Assembly: GCA_019057795.1 (NCBI GenBank)
Contig: JAHLWS010000052.1
Span: 1-64,000 of the forward strand
Direction of reading: 5' to 3'
Length of the DNA stretch: 64,000 nucleotides
Source of the DNA: Promethearchaeota archaeon
GTDB taxonomy: Archaea; Asgardarchaeota; Lokiarchaeia; Sigyniarchaeales; SOKP01
Part shown: in pieces, positions 36,501 through 45,280 of the stretch
Position numbering within the stretch: position 1 is the stretch's first letter
Layout: every line of letters begins with the position of its first letter
Position numbers and translations under genes: made by a program
The notes under the pieces: model-generated
The model's database searches: none
The model's input: the letters and a program-made list of their open reading frames with translations, nothing else
What the model was told of the DNA's origin: nothing

Positions 36501-37859
36501 ATGGCTAAAACTGGAATGGAAAGATTAAAAGAATTGGAGAAGGAAATATATAAGTGTATCCACTGTAAAGCGTGTAGGTTTGCTTATTCGGGAGAGCCTA
36601 GTAAAAACGGAATAGGGGAGTTCGCTGGAAAACAAGGTACAGTTCTTTACGAAGGAATGGTTGACTCGTGTCCAGCTGGAATAGAATACGGTTGGGAAGC
36701 GTTTTGGAACGCCGGTAAAATTTGGATCGCTCGTTCAATTTTAAGCGGAGATTTAGAATTCTCTGACGAAGTAAGGGATGTTATTATGCCGTGCATTACA
36801 TGCGGACAATGTGCAGCCCAATGTGAAAATAAAATACCCACAGTAGACATCATTGAATCTTTACGGGCTGCCTGTGTAGAATCGGGCGTCTCTATGATTG
36901 AGAAACATGAATTAGTCGATCGCTTAGTCAAGGAATTAAACAATCCTTACGGCGGGAAGGCAGAAGAGCGGTTTAAATGGGCTAAAGACGCTGGTTTAGG
37001 GAAATATATTAACAATAAAAGCGCTAAGGTTGGTTATTACGTCGGATGTACGGCGAGTTATCGTCAAATAGAGGTTGCTACTGCTACAGCAAAAATATTC
37101 GAAGAGTTAGGGATTGATTTTACATTAATCGAAGACGAAGTGTGTTGCGGGAGCCCTTTCTTTAGGATTGGCGCCGTTGATACTGCTCAAGAGTTAATGA
37201 GGAAAAATCTCGAGGCTTTTAAGGATTTAGAAACGGTCTATTTCTCATGTGCGGGTTGTTATAGGACTATAACGATTGATTATCCCAAGTGGATGGCAGA
37301 AGACGAGAAACTCCCTTTCAAAACCATGCACGCGTTTGAATTAGTTTCAAAATTAATCACTGAAGGAAAGATTAAGTTCAAACCTAATAAAGAACTTAAG
37401 GGAAAAGTTGTAACCTATCACGACCCCTGTCATACAGGAAGACATTTTGCGCTTGACATGGAACAAGAAATGATCAAGAACTCCAAGAACCTAATGTTTG
37501 ATATGCGCAAAGTAAACAAAGCGATCGACGAATGGTTTGAGATTCCTAGAGTTATTTTACGAAAACTTGAAGAAGACGTCGGTATCAAGTTTGTTGAGAT
37601 GTATCGGATAAAGAATAATTCAATGTGTTGTGGAGCAGGCGGAGGAGTGAGGGCTGGTTATCCCGACTTTTCATTGCGCACAGCTAGTCTTCGATGCGAC
37701 GAGGCTAATGCGGTAAAGGCTGACATTCTAACAACCGAATGCCCCTTTTGTTGGAGAAATTTAAGCGATGCTAATGATCTTTACAATCATGGTATGCAGG
37801 TAATGGGCGTTCTGGAAATGATATCCACATACAATCTTTTAGATAAATCAAACATGTAA
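36501..37859 (+). CDS. CCG-domain Fe-S oxidoreductase subunit, second copy
   Basis: 452 residues. Cys clusters CIHCKACRF near 17-25, DSCPAG near 56 and CITCGQCAAQC near 98-108 bind Fe-S centres; the CCG units are VCCGSPFF with SCAGCYRT, and YHDPCHTGRH with MCCGAGGG. Compared with the 13.9-kb copy it has a longer first half with an extra insert (KNGIGEFAGKQGTV). A GGAGG ribosome site is nine bases before ATG. It forms a two-gene operon with the FAD oxidase just upstream. Confidence 0.88.
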   Translation: MAKTGMERLKELEKEIYKCIHCKACRFAYSGEPSKNGIGEFAGKQGTVLYEGMVDSCPAGIEYGWEAFWNAGKIWIARSILSGDLEFSDEVRDVIMPCITCGQCAAQCENKIPTVDIIESLRAACVESGVSMIEKHELVDRLVKELNNPYGGKAEERFKWAKDAGLGKYINNKSAKVGYYVGCTASYRQIEVATATAKIFEELGIDFTLIEDEVCCGSPFFRIGAVDTAQELMRKNLEAFKDLETVYFSCAGCYRTITIDYPKWMAEDEKLPFKTMHAFELVSKLITEGKIKFKPNKELKGKVVTYHDPCHTGRHFALDMEQEMIKNSKNLMFDMRKVNKAIDEWFEIPRVILRKLEEDVGIKFVEMYRIKNNSMCCGAGGGVRAGYPDFSLRTASLRCDEANAVKADILTTECPFCWRNLSDANDLYNHGMQVMGVLEMISTYNLLDKSNM

Positions 37860-37979
37860 TAAACGAGGAGAATTACTCCTAATTTTTTTTTTAATTTTCT
37901 TTTTAACTTAAATAGTTCGAACAAACAAATATATTCTAAAATTTTCATTATTATTATAACGTTTGCTGGGGTTTTTTAA

Positions 37980-40900
37980 TTGACTAATATAGAACACAAA
38001 ACGGCCTATCCTTATATTACGGAATTTAAAAAAGAACCATTTAGATCTTTTGTTTTTGTTAAAAGAAGGGAAATTGGGAGTTTTTATCTTAGTGATTACG
38101 AAAAGGTCTTAGAATTATATCAGACTTACAACAAAAGTTTGTTAAATGAATCCAATTTACTTTTAGAGAATATATATTGGTTTCTTTTGTTAAGGAAATA
38201 TCTCAAGCAAAAAAAGAATGATTATAGAGAAGAGTTTTTAGAATTTATAAAAAGTTGCGAAGTTGAAATTATTGAAAAAGATCAATTAGGTTTTAAAGCC
38301 TCTCCAAATTCCACTAAAAAACCTGATGTTTGGTCATCGTATTTTGCATTAGCAAGTTTAAAATTGTTAGGAGTTTTGAAGGAATATCTTTCTTCAAAGG
38401 GTCAGAATGAAAATATCAGAAAAATTAAAAACTTTATTTACGACCATAAAAGAAACAACGGATTTTTGCACTGTCTAGATAAAGAATGTGCAGAAGATAA
38501 TAAAACGCCTGACGCTAAAACCCTATATTTCGTAATTGAGAGCTTAATCCTTCTTGGTGTAGATGTACGGTTATTCAAGGAGCAATTTCGTCAATATATT
38601 AACGATCGGAAAAAAGATATTTCCGTAATTTTTAAGTTATTATGTCTTAAATTCTTTGATTTAGATTCAGATGTAAAAGATAAAGAAATTCAATTTCTCT
38701 ATTCGTTTCAAAAAGATCACGGGGGATTTGGTTTTGATTCTGAAGATGGGGAAGTTTCTACTACTTTTTGGCTTGTAAATGTTCTTGATGTATATTCATG
38801 GTTAATTGATTATAATCCCGCGATGATTTATTCTTTTATCACAAAAAGTTTAGACACCATATTAAAAGAACGGGAAAGATGGAGTTTAAGGATCTTAACA
38901 GAAGTATCACAATTAGTAATTTTGTTATCTTTAATATGGCATCGCTTTATCGAAGAGATTGAAAGAGTTGTGTTTAAACGCTTAGAAGAGCATAACTTTA
39001 TAGATTTAAACCAAATTAAAACAACATTTGGTTTGAGTTATGGAATAGAAGAAATCATCTTGTACATTAATCTTAATTACACCATAAATTTAAGTATCAT
39101 AGACAATGCGGTAGAATTCAATCTCTATCTTCAAAACCTTAGTCAAGGTAAAAAAATTATTATTGAGGAAATCTATAACCAACTGAGCAAAAATAGCATT
39201 ATATCTCTTTCTGATATTTTTAAGAGGTATAAAGCTTCTTACCATTATGAACCTATAAAATTGAAAGAAGATATTTTTCCTTTAATTTACGACTTAATTA
39301 GCAATCATTTTTTTGAAGGAGAAATTAGAACTAAAAAAGCTTTTTTATTTAGAACTAAATTTTATTTATGTCTGGACTTTTTTTTTGAGAAAGTAATTGT
39401 TTCTGATAACGAGATAAATACGGAGAGGTTATACGAGGAAAAGGCGAAATTAAAAGATTTCAAAAACGATATATATAATATGACATTAAAATTAGAGAAC
39501 ACTATTCCACAGATTAGAGAAGAAATTGAATCTTATCTTTTATTAGACGAAGTTGAGTTTGCTAAAGAAAGGTTAAAGTTTATATTGCGAAACGCATTGA
39601 TGGAAGCTGATTTCTTAAACGAAAACATTGAAACTGGGTTTAATCAAGAATTAATTTATATTAATTTACAAGCTACATTAGGGTCTGAAATATCGCAATG
39701 GAACAAATCATATTCGCTTTTGCGGAATAGATTGAATGAATTAAATAAATATCTTCAAGGAAGAATCCAAGAAAAAGAACAATTAAAAAAGTATATTGTA
39801 ATCTTAGATGAATTAGATACTAAGGTATATAATATTCAAGATTATATAAATCGCGAGTTAGATTCTTTTAAGAGTTTTGTTGTAGAAATTCTTGAAGACG
39901 GGTATAGTAAGGAAAAATTTGATCTTATCATTCAAGAGTTTACCAAGATATCGCAATATGTAAATAAATATGATGGAATCGTCTACAAAATTTCTCACCA
40001 AATTACAGAAAAGGAAAAAAAAGTTGCCAAAAAACATAGAAAAATAATTAATAATTGGGTTAATTTTAAGGAGAATTTTGATTCGATTTTTGCAGATTAC
40101 ACGAATGGATTTCAATTTTTTAACGAATTAAATGAAAAAATCGGGAATGTCAAGGATAATATCCAAGCGGGTATATTAGAAATAAAAGAAAATGTGAAAA
40201 GTAAAGTTATTAATAATGAATTTCATGACGCGTTTAAAACCATCAAAAAGGAAGCCAACATTTTATTAAAACAAAAAACTGAAGAAATTAAAGATTTAAA
40301 ATCGATTGTAAAAAAGGAAATAAAATTCAAACAAAAGCTTTACCTTCTCTATAAATACTTGCAGGAGAAGTTAGATCGTCTTGAAGTGAACATTATTGAT
40401 TTAGTAGCTGAACACATCCAATTTATAAAGGAAAAAGTTATTGAAGAGAGAAATAGGGCAAAGATTGAAGATTTTGATAATTTTCTATCTAGTACAATCA
40501 CACACTTCAAAGATAAATTAGAGAATTATAAAATATATCTCGATCAAAATAGAATTAAAAAAATTGTCAATATAGTTATAGGTTTTGACAAGATACTTAT
40601 TGAATTTAACGAGTATAATAAGAAATTTTCTAAAAAGTTAATTGATCTAAAAGAAATTGTTGAAGAAAATTCAATTACAACAATACAATGGAATAAATTT
40701 AAAGATTTTTTAAACGAAGAAATAACCAAATTAAAAGAAGAATATGTAGATAACATAATTTCTAACGAAATAATATTTATGAGTAAGGAAAAAAACACAG
40801 ATAAAATAGATATTAAGAAACTAGCTAGCAAATTAGACCTCAAATGTAAAGCAGTAATTCCAAGGATAAAGAATTTGATAGAAATTTCCAAATTACAAGG

Positions 40901-42383
40901 AGATTTATTTGAAGATAAAAAGGAACTAATAGTTCATACAAAGGAGTATTACAAGAGTCGAGAGCTAAAAAATTACGTAGAAAACAGGATTTTAAAACAA
41001 ACGCATGAATCAATTGGAAAATTTTTAGCACTTTACGATTCTTGTATAAAAAATAAAACTTTAGGAGTAAATTTGTTAGAAATTCAGAATAGAATTGATG
41101 ATTTGAGCAAATTAGAGGAAACTGTTAATAAGCGATACGATATGAAGATTAAAGAGTTAAATGTTGACGAAGCAAGAATTGAAACCATGGAGCTCAAAAA
41201 AAGCGTTAACTCAATTATCAGTAATAATCGGTTAGCAATAGAAAATATAAAACAGAATCTAATACTTTTTAATGAGTTACTAAATTTTATAAGCAGCAAA
41301 TATAACGCTCTTCAAATAGAAGTTAATAATCTTTTTGATAAACTCTCGGAAGACATTGAAAGGATCGAAGTTTACGGGAAAATGAGAGAAATTCTTGAAA
41401 GTAGAAAGAAAAAAGTCGAAATTAAATTTAAGCTAGTTGACGAAAAGATCGAAGAAAAGTTGAATTTAGTTATTAATAATACTTACGAATCAAGAAAATT
41501 TGAGACTGAAGCAAGAGAATTCTACATTAAGAAAAAGAATGAAACGCTAAAAAGGTACGAAGAAAAGGTATATCTCATTAACGAACAGATAAATACTTTA
41601 AGATTTGAGACTTGTCGCGACAAATTATTGATTAATATAAATAAGAATAAAGTTCATTTGAGTCAATTATTAGGTACCCTTCAAGCGAGAGTTGAAGATT
41701 ATATTGAAACAGAACAATTTAAAAGGGCAGCTCTAAAAGTAAATAAAAGACAAAAAAACATTGAACAAGAATTAAAAGATGTTAATAAAAGAAACAAAGA
41801 ACTAATTAAAGAATTTAACAGGCAATCAAATAATTTTGAAACTAAAAATAAACACATAATTGATGAATTTGAGCGTTTTATAAAAGAGTTTAGCGACATT
41901 TTAAGGGAGAAAGTTAAATCCTTAGAAGAGTTGGTGATAAAATCGTACGTTAAAATGGCAATAAAAGCTGTTGCTAACGAATTTCTTACGTTAAGCTTTT
42001 TACAGAATGAATTAAAAATAAAAAAACAGCAAATCCAAAAACATCTTATTTCATTGATTAGCGCTGGAAAATTGAATGGAAAATTCGATCCCCAAATTGG
42101 GTTGTACTACGAAAATCCAGATGTCTTAGCAAAGTTGGATGACAAAGAGTTAGAAGTTATAAAGAAAATGAATTTTCGAGTATACATGTTTATTAGGCGT
42201 TTAAAGAATTTTACAAACCAGTACGGGTCAATCATTGCTTTCTTTGCCTCAATCTTAACGATATCATATTATATCTTCCGACTCAGTGGAGAAAATCCAA
42301 TTACAATTTTAATTCCTGTTCTTTTGACGTTAATAGTATTCTTTTTCTTCTTTTTCAAAAAAAGGAAGGAAGATAAAATTTGA
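37980..42383 (+). CDS. giant coiled-coil protein with toroid-like head and membrane anchor
   Basis: 1467 residues, starting at TTG 37980. Residues 1-330 hold prenyltransferase-like helix repeats (NGFLHCLDKE, DHGGFGFDSEDGEVSTTFWLVNVLD). Three winged-helix-like units are suggested near 390-470, 930-1000 (DIKKLASKLDLKCKAVIPRIKNLIE) and 1320-1385 (FLTLSFLQNELKIKKQQIQKHLISL). Between them lie hundreds of Lys/Glu/Leu-rich helical residues with coiled-coil character. Two membrane helices near 1415-1460 end in a Lys-rich tail, so the bulk would sit in the cytosol attached to the membrane. No ATPase motif is present, which rules out an SMC protein. It is monocistronic. Confidence 0.65.
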   Translation: MTNIEHKTAYPYITEFKKEPFRSFVFVKRREIGSFYLSDYEKVLELYQTYNKSLLNESNLLLENIYWFLLLRKYLKQKKNDYREEFLEFIKSCEVEIIEKDQLGFKASPNSTKKPDVWSSYFALASLKLLGVLKEYLSSKGQNENIRKIKNFIYDHKRNNGFLHCLDKECAEDNKTPDAKTLYFVIESLILLGVDVRLFKEQFRQYINDRKKDISVIFKLLCLKFFDLDSDVKDKEIQFLYSFQKDHGGFGFDSEDGEVSTTFWLVNVLDVYSWLIDYNPAMIYSFITKSLDTILKERERWSLRILTEVSQLVILLSLIWHRFIEEIERVVFKRLEEHNFIDLNQIKTTFGLSYGIEEIILYINLNYTINLSIIDNAVEFNLYLQNLSQGKKIIIEEIYNQLSKNSIISLSDIFKRYKASYHYEPIKLKEDIFPLIYDLISNHFFEGEIRTKKAFLFRTKFYLCLDFFFEKVIVSDNEINTERLYEEKAKLKDFKNDIYNMTLKLENTIPQIREEIESYLLLDEVEFAKERLKFILRNALMEADFLNENIETGFNQELIYINLQATLGSEISQWNKSYSLLRNRLNELNKYLQGRIQEKEQLKKYIVILDELDTKVYNIQDYINRELDSFKSFVVEILEDGYSKEKFDLIIQEFTKISQYVNKYDGIVYKISHQITEKEKKVAKKHRKIINNWVNFKENFDSIFADYTNGFQFFNELNEKIGNVKDNIQAGILEIKENVKSKVINNEFHDAFKTIKKEANILLKQKTEEIKDLKSIVKKEIKFKQKLYLLYKYLQEKLDRLEVNIIDLVAEHIQFIKEKVIEERNRAKIEDFDNFLSSTITHFKDKLENYKIYLDQNRIKKIVNIVIGFDKILIEFNEYNKKFSKKLIDLKEIVEENSITTIQWNKFKDFLNEEITKLKEEYVDNIISNEIIFMSKEKNTDKIDIKKLASKLDLKCKAVIPRIKNLIEISKLQGDLFEDKKELIVHTKEYYKSRELKNYVENRILKQTHESIGKFLALYDSCIKNKTLGVNLLEIQNRIDDLSKLEETVNKRYDMKIKELNVDEARIETMELKKSVNSIISNNRLAIENIKQNLILFNELLNFISSKYNALQIEVNNLFDKLSEDIERIEVYGKMREILESRKKKVEIKFKLVDEKIEEKLNLVINNTYESRKFETEAREFYIKKKNETLKRYEEKVYLINEQINTLRFETCRDKLLININKNKVHLSQLLGTLQARVEDYIETEQFKRAALKVNKRQKNIEQELKDVNKRNKELIKEFNRQSNNFETKNKHIIDEFERFIKEFSDILREKVKSLEELVIKSYVKMAIKAVANEFLTLSFLQNELKIKKQQIQKHLISLISAGKLNGKFDPQIGLYYENPDVLAKLDDKELEVIKKMNFRVYMFIRRLKNFTNQYGSIIAFFASILTISYYIFRLSGENPITILIPVLLTLIVFFFFFFKKRKEDKI

Positions 42384-42401
42384 TTTTGATAAAATGTTAT
42401 T

Positions 42402-43946
42402 TTATTCTTTTCTTTTATTATGTAAGACAAATTTTGTAATAAGCAGAGAACTTAAAGCTGCGATGTATATAATGCTCCAAAGAACGATGTAAATTTCTAT
42501 ATTAAGATACCAGATTGGGTTTTTCAGATCATTAAAAGTGTGTACTTCGTTAGTCATAACAAAAAACGTCCCTAAACACCAGAGTTGACTGAATCTTTCT
42601 ACACTATCGATTGTATAAACCATAACAGGGATATTGTTTAAATAAAACGATCTATATAATTCATTAGAGTATTCATCACCTGTTTTGATAATTGAATAAT
42701 TGTATTCAGATGTTTCGAATTCTTCTAAGGAAGGATTAGATCTCATATCCATGCCTAATAAGATATCAGTGGCATTTTTTTGGTTGATCAAATCAATCCA
42801 TTCAGCGTCGCTAGTGAAAATCATAACCTTTGTTAAATTAATTCCCGATTCGAGTGTTTCGTTTAAAATTGTTTCAAAATAAACATCATTATATAGATGG
42901 CTGGATGATGGTGATTTAATATCCAAATCTATTAAAAAGTCATTATCTCTTGTAAAATTTAAAACTTCTTCAAATGTGGGAATTTGTATGCCCCTGTAAT
43001 TGTCTCCGTCTTCTTTTGAAATACGACCAAAGGCTAAAGCTCCGTATGGATCTTTGTCCGCAAACCAGCTACCAGCGTCTAATTGTCTGAGTTCAGAAAG
43101 CGTGAATGTTTCAACGCGATCGTTCTTACGATTTGGAAAAATTTCTTCTGCATTAGTAGTGCGAGTGAGAGTATCATCATGCATCAAAAATAATTCGCCG
43201 TCTACAGAAATTCTTATGTCGACTTCCCAACCTACAGCGCCGTGTTCTACCGCTACCTCTCCCGCTACGATAGTGTTTTCTGGGGCTAAATGTGATGCAC
43301 CTCTATGCGCTATAATGTTGGGTTTTGAAGGTAGATCACCGAAAATCACATTTGAGGGGATAAACAATAGCGGGGACGCGAAAGCAAAAAAATATCCAGT
43401 AATTAAAAGTCCTAAAATAACTTTAGACTTTAATTCTGCTTTTAATATTCTGTTTGATAAATGATTTTTCCACTGTGGAATTGATTTTATCAAAGGATAT
43501 AAGCCCAAAATAAGTAAGAGCGAAAGTGGAATTGTTAAAAATATACTATAAAATTCAATAACTTGAGGAATTAATCGGGAGTATTGTTCTAAAGAGGATA
43601 ATAATAGTGCGAATAGACTTGAATATATAAACATCAGAACTATTGGTAAAATTTTGTTTAAGATACAAGGTTTAATTTGGTTATTTTTTTTAATATTCCT
43701 AAGATGCACATGAAGAATCGCAGCTCCATAAATTAACGGAAGTAATACGATCACAATAATTACAAATACGAGGTTTATATCAAAACTAACATAATCAGAA
43801 ACAATTAAATTAATATCCCCCCAATATACATGAAAAATTAGCATTATTAAGGTTAAAACAGCCATGTTCATTATTAATAACGAGTCGAGGAGCAACCATT
43901 TTTTTCCTTTTCTTCTTAGAAACGAGTTGATATCCATTTTTACCAT
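42402..43946 (-). CDS. membrane-bound glycerophosphodiester phosphodiesterase
   Basis: 514 residues. Six hydrophobic helices occupy the first 205 residues and one more the last 25. The catalytic GDPD domain has AHRGASHLAPENT (near 217-229), EVDIRISVDGELFLMHDDTLTRTT (near 243-266) and a late IPVMVYTIDS; the His pair and Glu/Asp metal ligands are present. It cleaves glycerophosphodiesters or polar lipid head groups at the membrane, presumably outside. It is convergent with the giant protein gene, 18 bases between stops. Confidence 0.88.
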   Translation of the reverse strand: MVKMDINSFLRRKGKKWLLLDSLLIMNMAVLTLIMLIFHVYWGDINLIVSDYVSFDINLVFVIIVIVLLPLIYGAAILHVHLRNIKKNNQIKPCILNKILPIVLMFIYSSLFALLLSSLEQYSRLIPQVIEFYSIFLTIPLSLLLILGLYPLIKSIPQWKNHLSNRILKAELKSKVILGLLITGYFFAFASPLLFIPSNVIFGDLPSKPNIIAHRGASHLAPENTIVAGEVAVEHGAVGWEVDIRISVDGELFLMHDDTLTRTTNAEEIFPNRKNDRVETFTLSELRQLDAGSWFADKDPYGALAFGRISKEDGDNYRGIQIPTFEEVLNFTRDNDFLIDLDIKSPSSSHLYNDVYFETILNETLESGINLTKVMIFTSDAEWIDLINQKNATDILLGMDMRSNPSLEEFETSEYNYSIIKTGDEYSNELYRSFYLNNIPVMVYTIDSVERFSQLWCLGTFFVMTNEVHTFNDLKNPIWYLNIEIYIVLWSIIYIAALSSLLITKFVLHNKRKE

Positions 43947-44194
43947 TTATTTATTAAATTATTTATTAATAAGTTAGATTTCGAATTTTTTGTTAATAAG
44001 CGTTATGACAATTTGTTGAAGTAAAAAATATAAAATAATAGAAAAAAAATTTTATGATCAAAATTAATGAAAATATTTATTTTTGCACTTTAGAAGAATT
44101 ATTTTCTGCCTAATGCTTCTAAATTTAAATTGTAGAGTAACTTCATTTATTTTATAGTAAATATTAAAATGGATTTCAAAAAAATAAATTTTGA

Positions 44195-44644
44195 ATTGAA
44201 ATTTATTGTTCTAAATGTGGTCTAGAATTACCTGATGATGCAAAATTTTGTACTTTTTGTGGAGAACCTACTGATCGCTTAACTAGCCGTCAAACTCAAC
44301 CAACTCAACCAACTCAACCAACTCAACCAACACCAACACCAATACCCTCTCAAGGAACTTCAGTTACCGCACCAAGATCATCAAGTGCTACAGGTAGAAT
44401 TATTGGAGCTCTTTGCACTGTTCTTATAGTTGGAACCCTATTAATTCTTTTTGGAACACAAATGTTATACACCATACCCAGTACAGGAATAACAATACTT
44501 GTAATAGGGGCCATTGTAATTCTTTGTATAGGATGTAGTGTATGTAGTCCTGGAAGACGCCGAAGAGGTTATAGCGGTTGTGGTGGCGGTAGTGGCGGTG
44601 GTTGCGGTGGTTGCGGTTGTGATTGTGGAGGTTGTGATTGCTAG
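44195..44644 (+). CDS. zinc-ribbon membrane protein, no standard start codon
   Basis: The frame following the TGA at 44192-44194 encodes about 149 residues: a zinc ribbon YCSKCG-x10-FCTFCGE at the start, a linker with four Thr-Gln-Pro units, two membrane helices (IIGALCTVLIVGTLLILFG and TGITILVIGAIVILCIG), and a Gly/Cys-rich tail (GCGGGSGGGCGGCGCD). Zinc-ribbon proteins of this form usually begin within five residues of the first Cys, but here only ATT codons (44195, 44201) are available. An ATG at 44169 is in another frame. Either ATT is used, or a one-base change between 44195 and 44206 shifts the frame. Confidence 0.65.
   Translation: MEIYCSKCGLELPDDAKFCTFCGEPTDRLTSRQTQPTQPTQPTQPTPTPIPSQGTSVTAPRSSSATGRIIGALCTVLIVGTLLILFGTQMLYTIPSTGITILVIGAIVILCIGCSVCSPGRRRRGYSGCGGGSGGGCGGCGCDCGGCDC
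44294..44329 (+). repeat. nine-base tandem repeat, four units
   Basis: ACTCAACCA is repeated four times without change inside the zinc-ribbon gene, encoding Thr-Gln-Pro linker units. Repeat number probably varies by slippage without breaking the frame. Confidence 0.8.
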
Positions 44645-44740
44645 AGCTCCCGTTCTTACAATCCATTTATTTCAATTAATAAGGACTAATGCACAATCTA
44701 ATGATCATAAAATTTTACATAATAGAATTAGAATAGAAAG

Positions 44741-45259
44741 ATGCATCACCAAAATGATGATCTTCAAAAGGATAAAAAAGTAATCCATTGGTTAGCACAT
44801 CATAATCCAAAACGCGACGATTTCGATGATCATGTATTTTATATATTTAACTATGCTATTTGTATAGGATGTTTAGCTTTTTCTTTGGGTGCTGCTTTTG
44901 CTTTAATAATAGGCAATGTATTTTATGATTATATTGTAAATTCCATTAGTTTGCCTATATTTCTCATGATTTTTTTATTTTGCTGGATACCCTCAATTTT
45001 CCAATATGCAATTCAAATTACAGGAAAAAAATCACTTAAAAATCGAACAGTTAAATTCATATGTCTTGTTCTTTACCCAATTGGCAGTATTTTATTAATA
45101 TTCAAGTCTCCACTATGGGGATTTGTTATTTCAATTCCTGCTGGTTATTTGATAATAATTATTAGAACAAAAAAGAATAAGACTTTAATCTCACAACGCA
45201 AGCTAAGAAAAAAAGAAATAGATTATACTCAAATTAATTCAGAAGAATATCTAAAATAA
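44741..45259 (+). CDS. DUF2085-like membrane protein
   Basis: 172 residues. A His-rich N-terminus (HHQNDD, HWLAHHNPKRDDFDDH) precedes helix 1 with the FNYAICIGCLAFSLG segment, where the Cys pair and Gly match the DUF2085 family pattern of a Cys-x2-Cys at the membrane edge. Three or four helices follow and a Lys-rich tail. Metal binding at the His/Cys cluster is plausible. It lies 96 bases after the zinc-ribbon gene on the same strand. Confidence 0.5.
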   Translation: MHHQNDDLQKDKKVIHWLAHHNPKRDDFDDHVFYIFNYAICIGCLAFSLGAAFALIIGNVFYDYIVNSISLPIFLMIFLFCWIPSIFQYAIQITGKKSLKNRTVKFICLVLYPIGSILLIFKSPLWGFVISIPAGYLIIIIRTKKNKTLISQRKLRKKEIDYTQINSEEYLK

Positions 45260-45280
45260 AAAATAAATTAAAAAAGGAAT

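Noticed and set aside
37980..42383. SMC/Rad50-type ATPase
   Set aside because: Long coiled coils are present but there is no Walker A, signature or Walker B motif, and the protein ends in membrane helices.
44294..44329. Short tandem repeat as a possible CRISPR array
   Set aside because: Nine-base units without spacers, in frame inside a coding sequence and encoding Thr-Gln-Pro; no cas genes nearby.
44462..44644. Separate 60-residue Gly/Cys-rich gene
   Set aside because: Its frame is continuous with the upstream zinc ribbon from 44195, so it is the tail of that protein rather than a separate gene.
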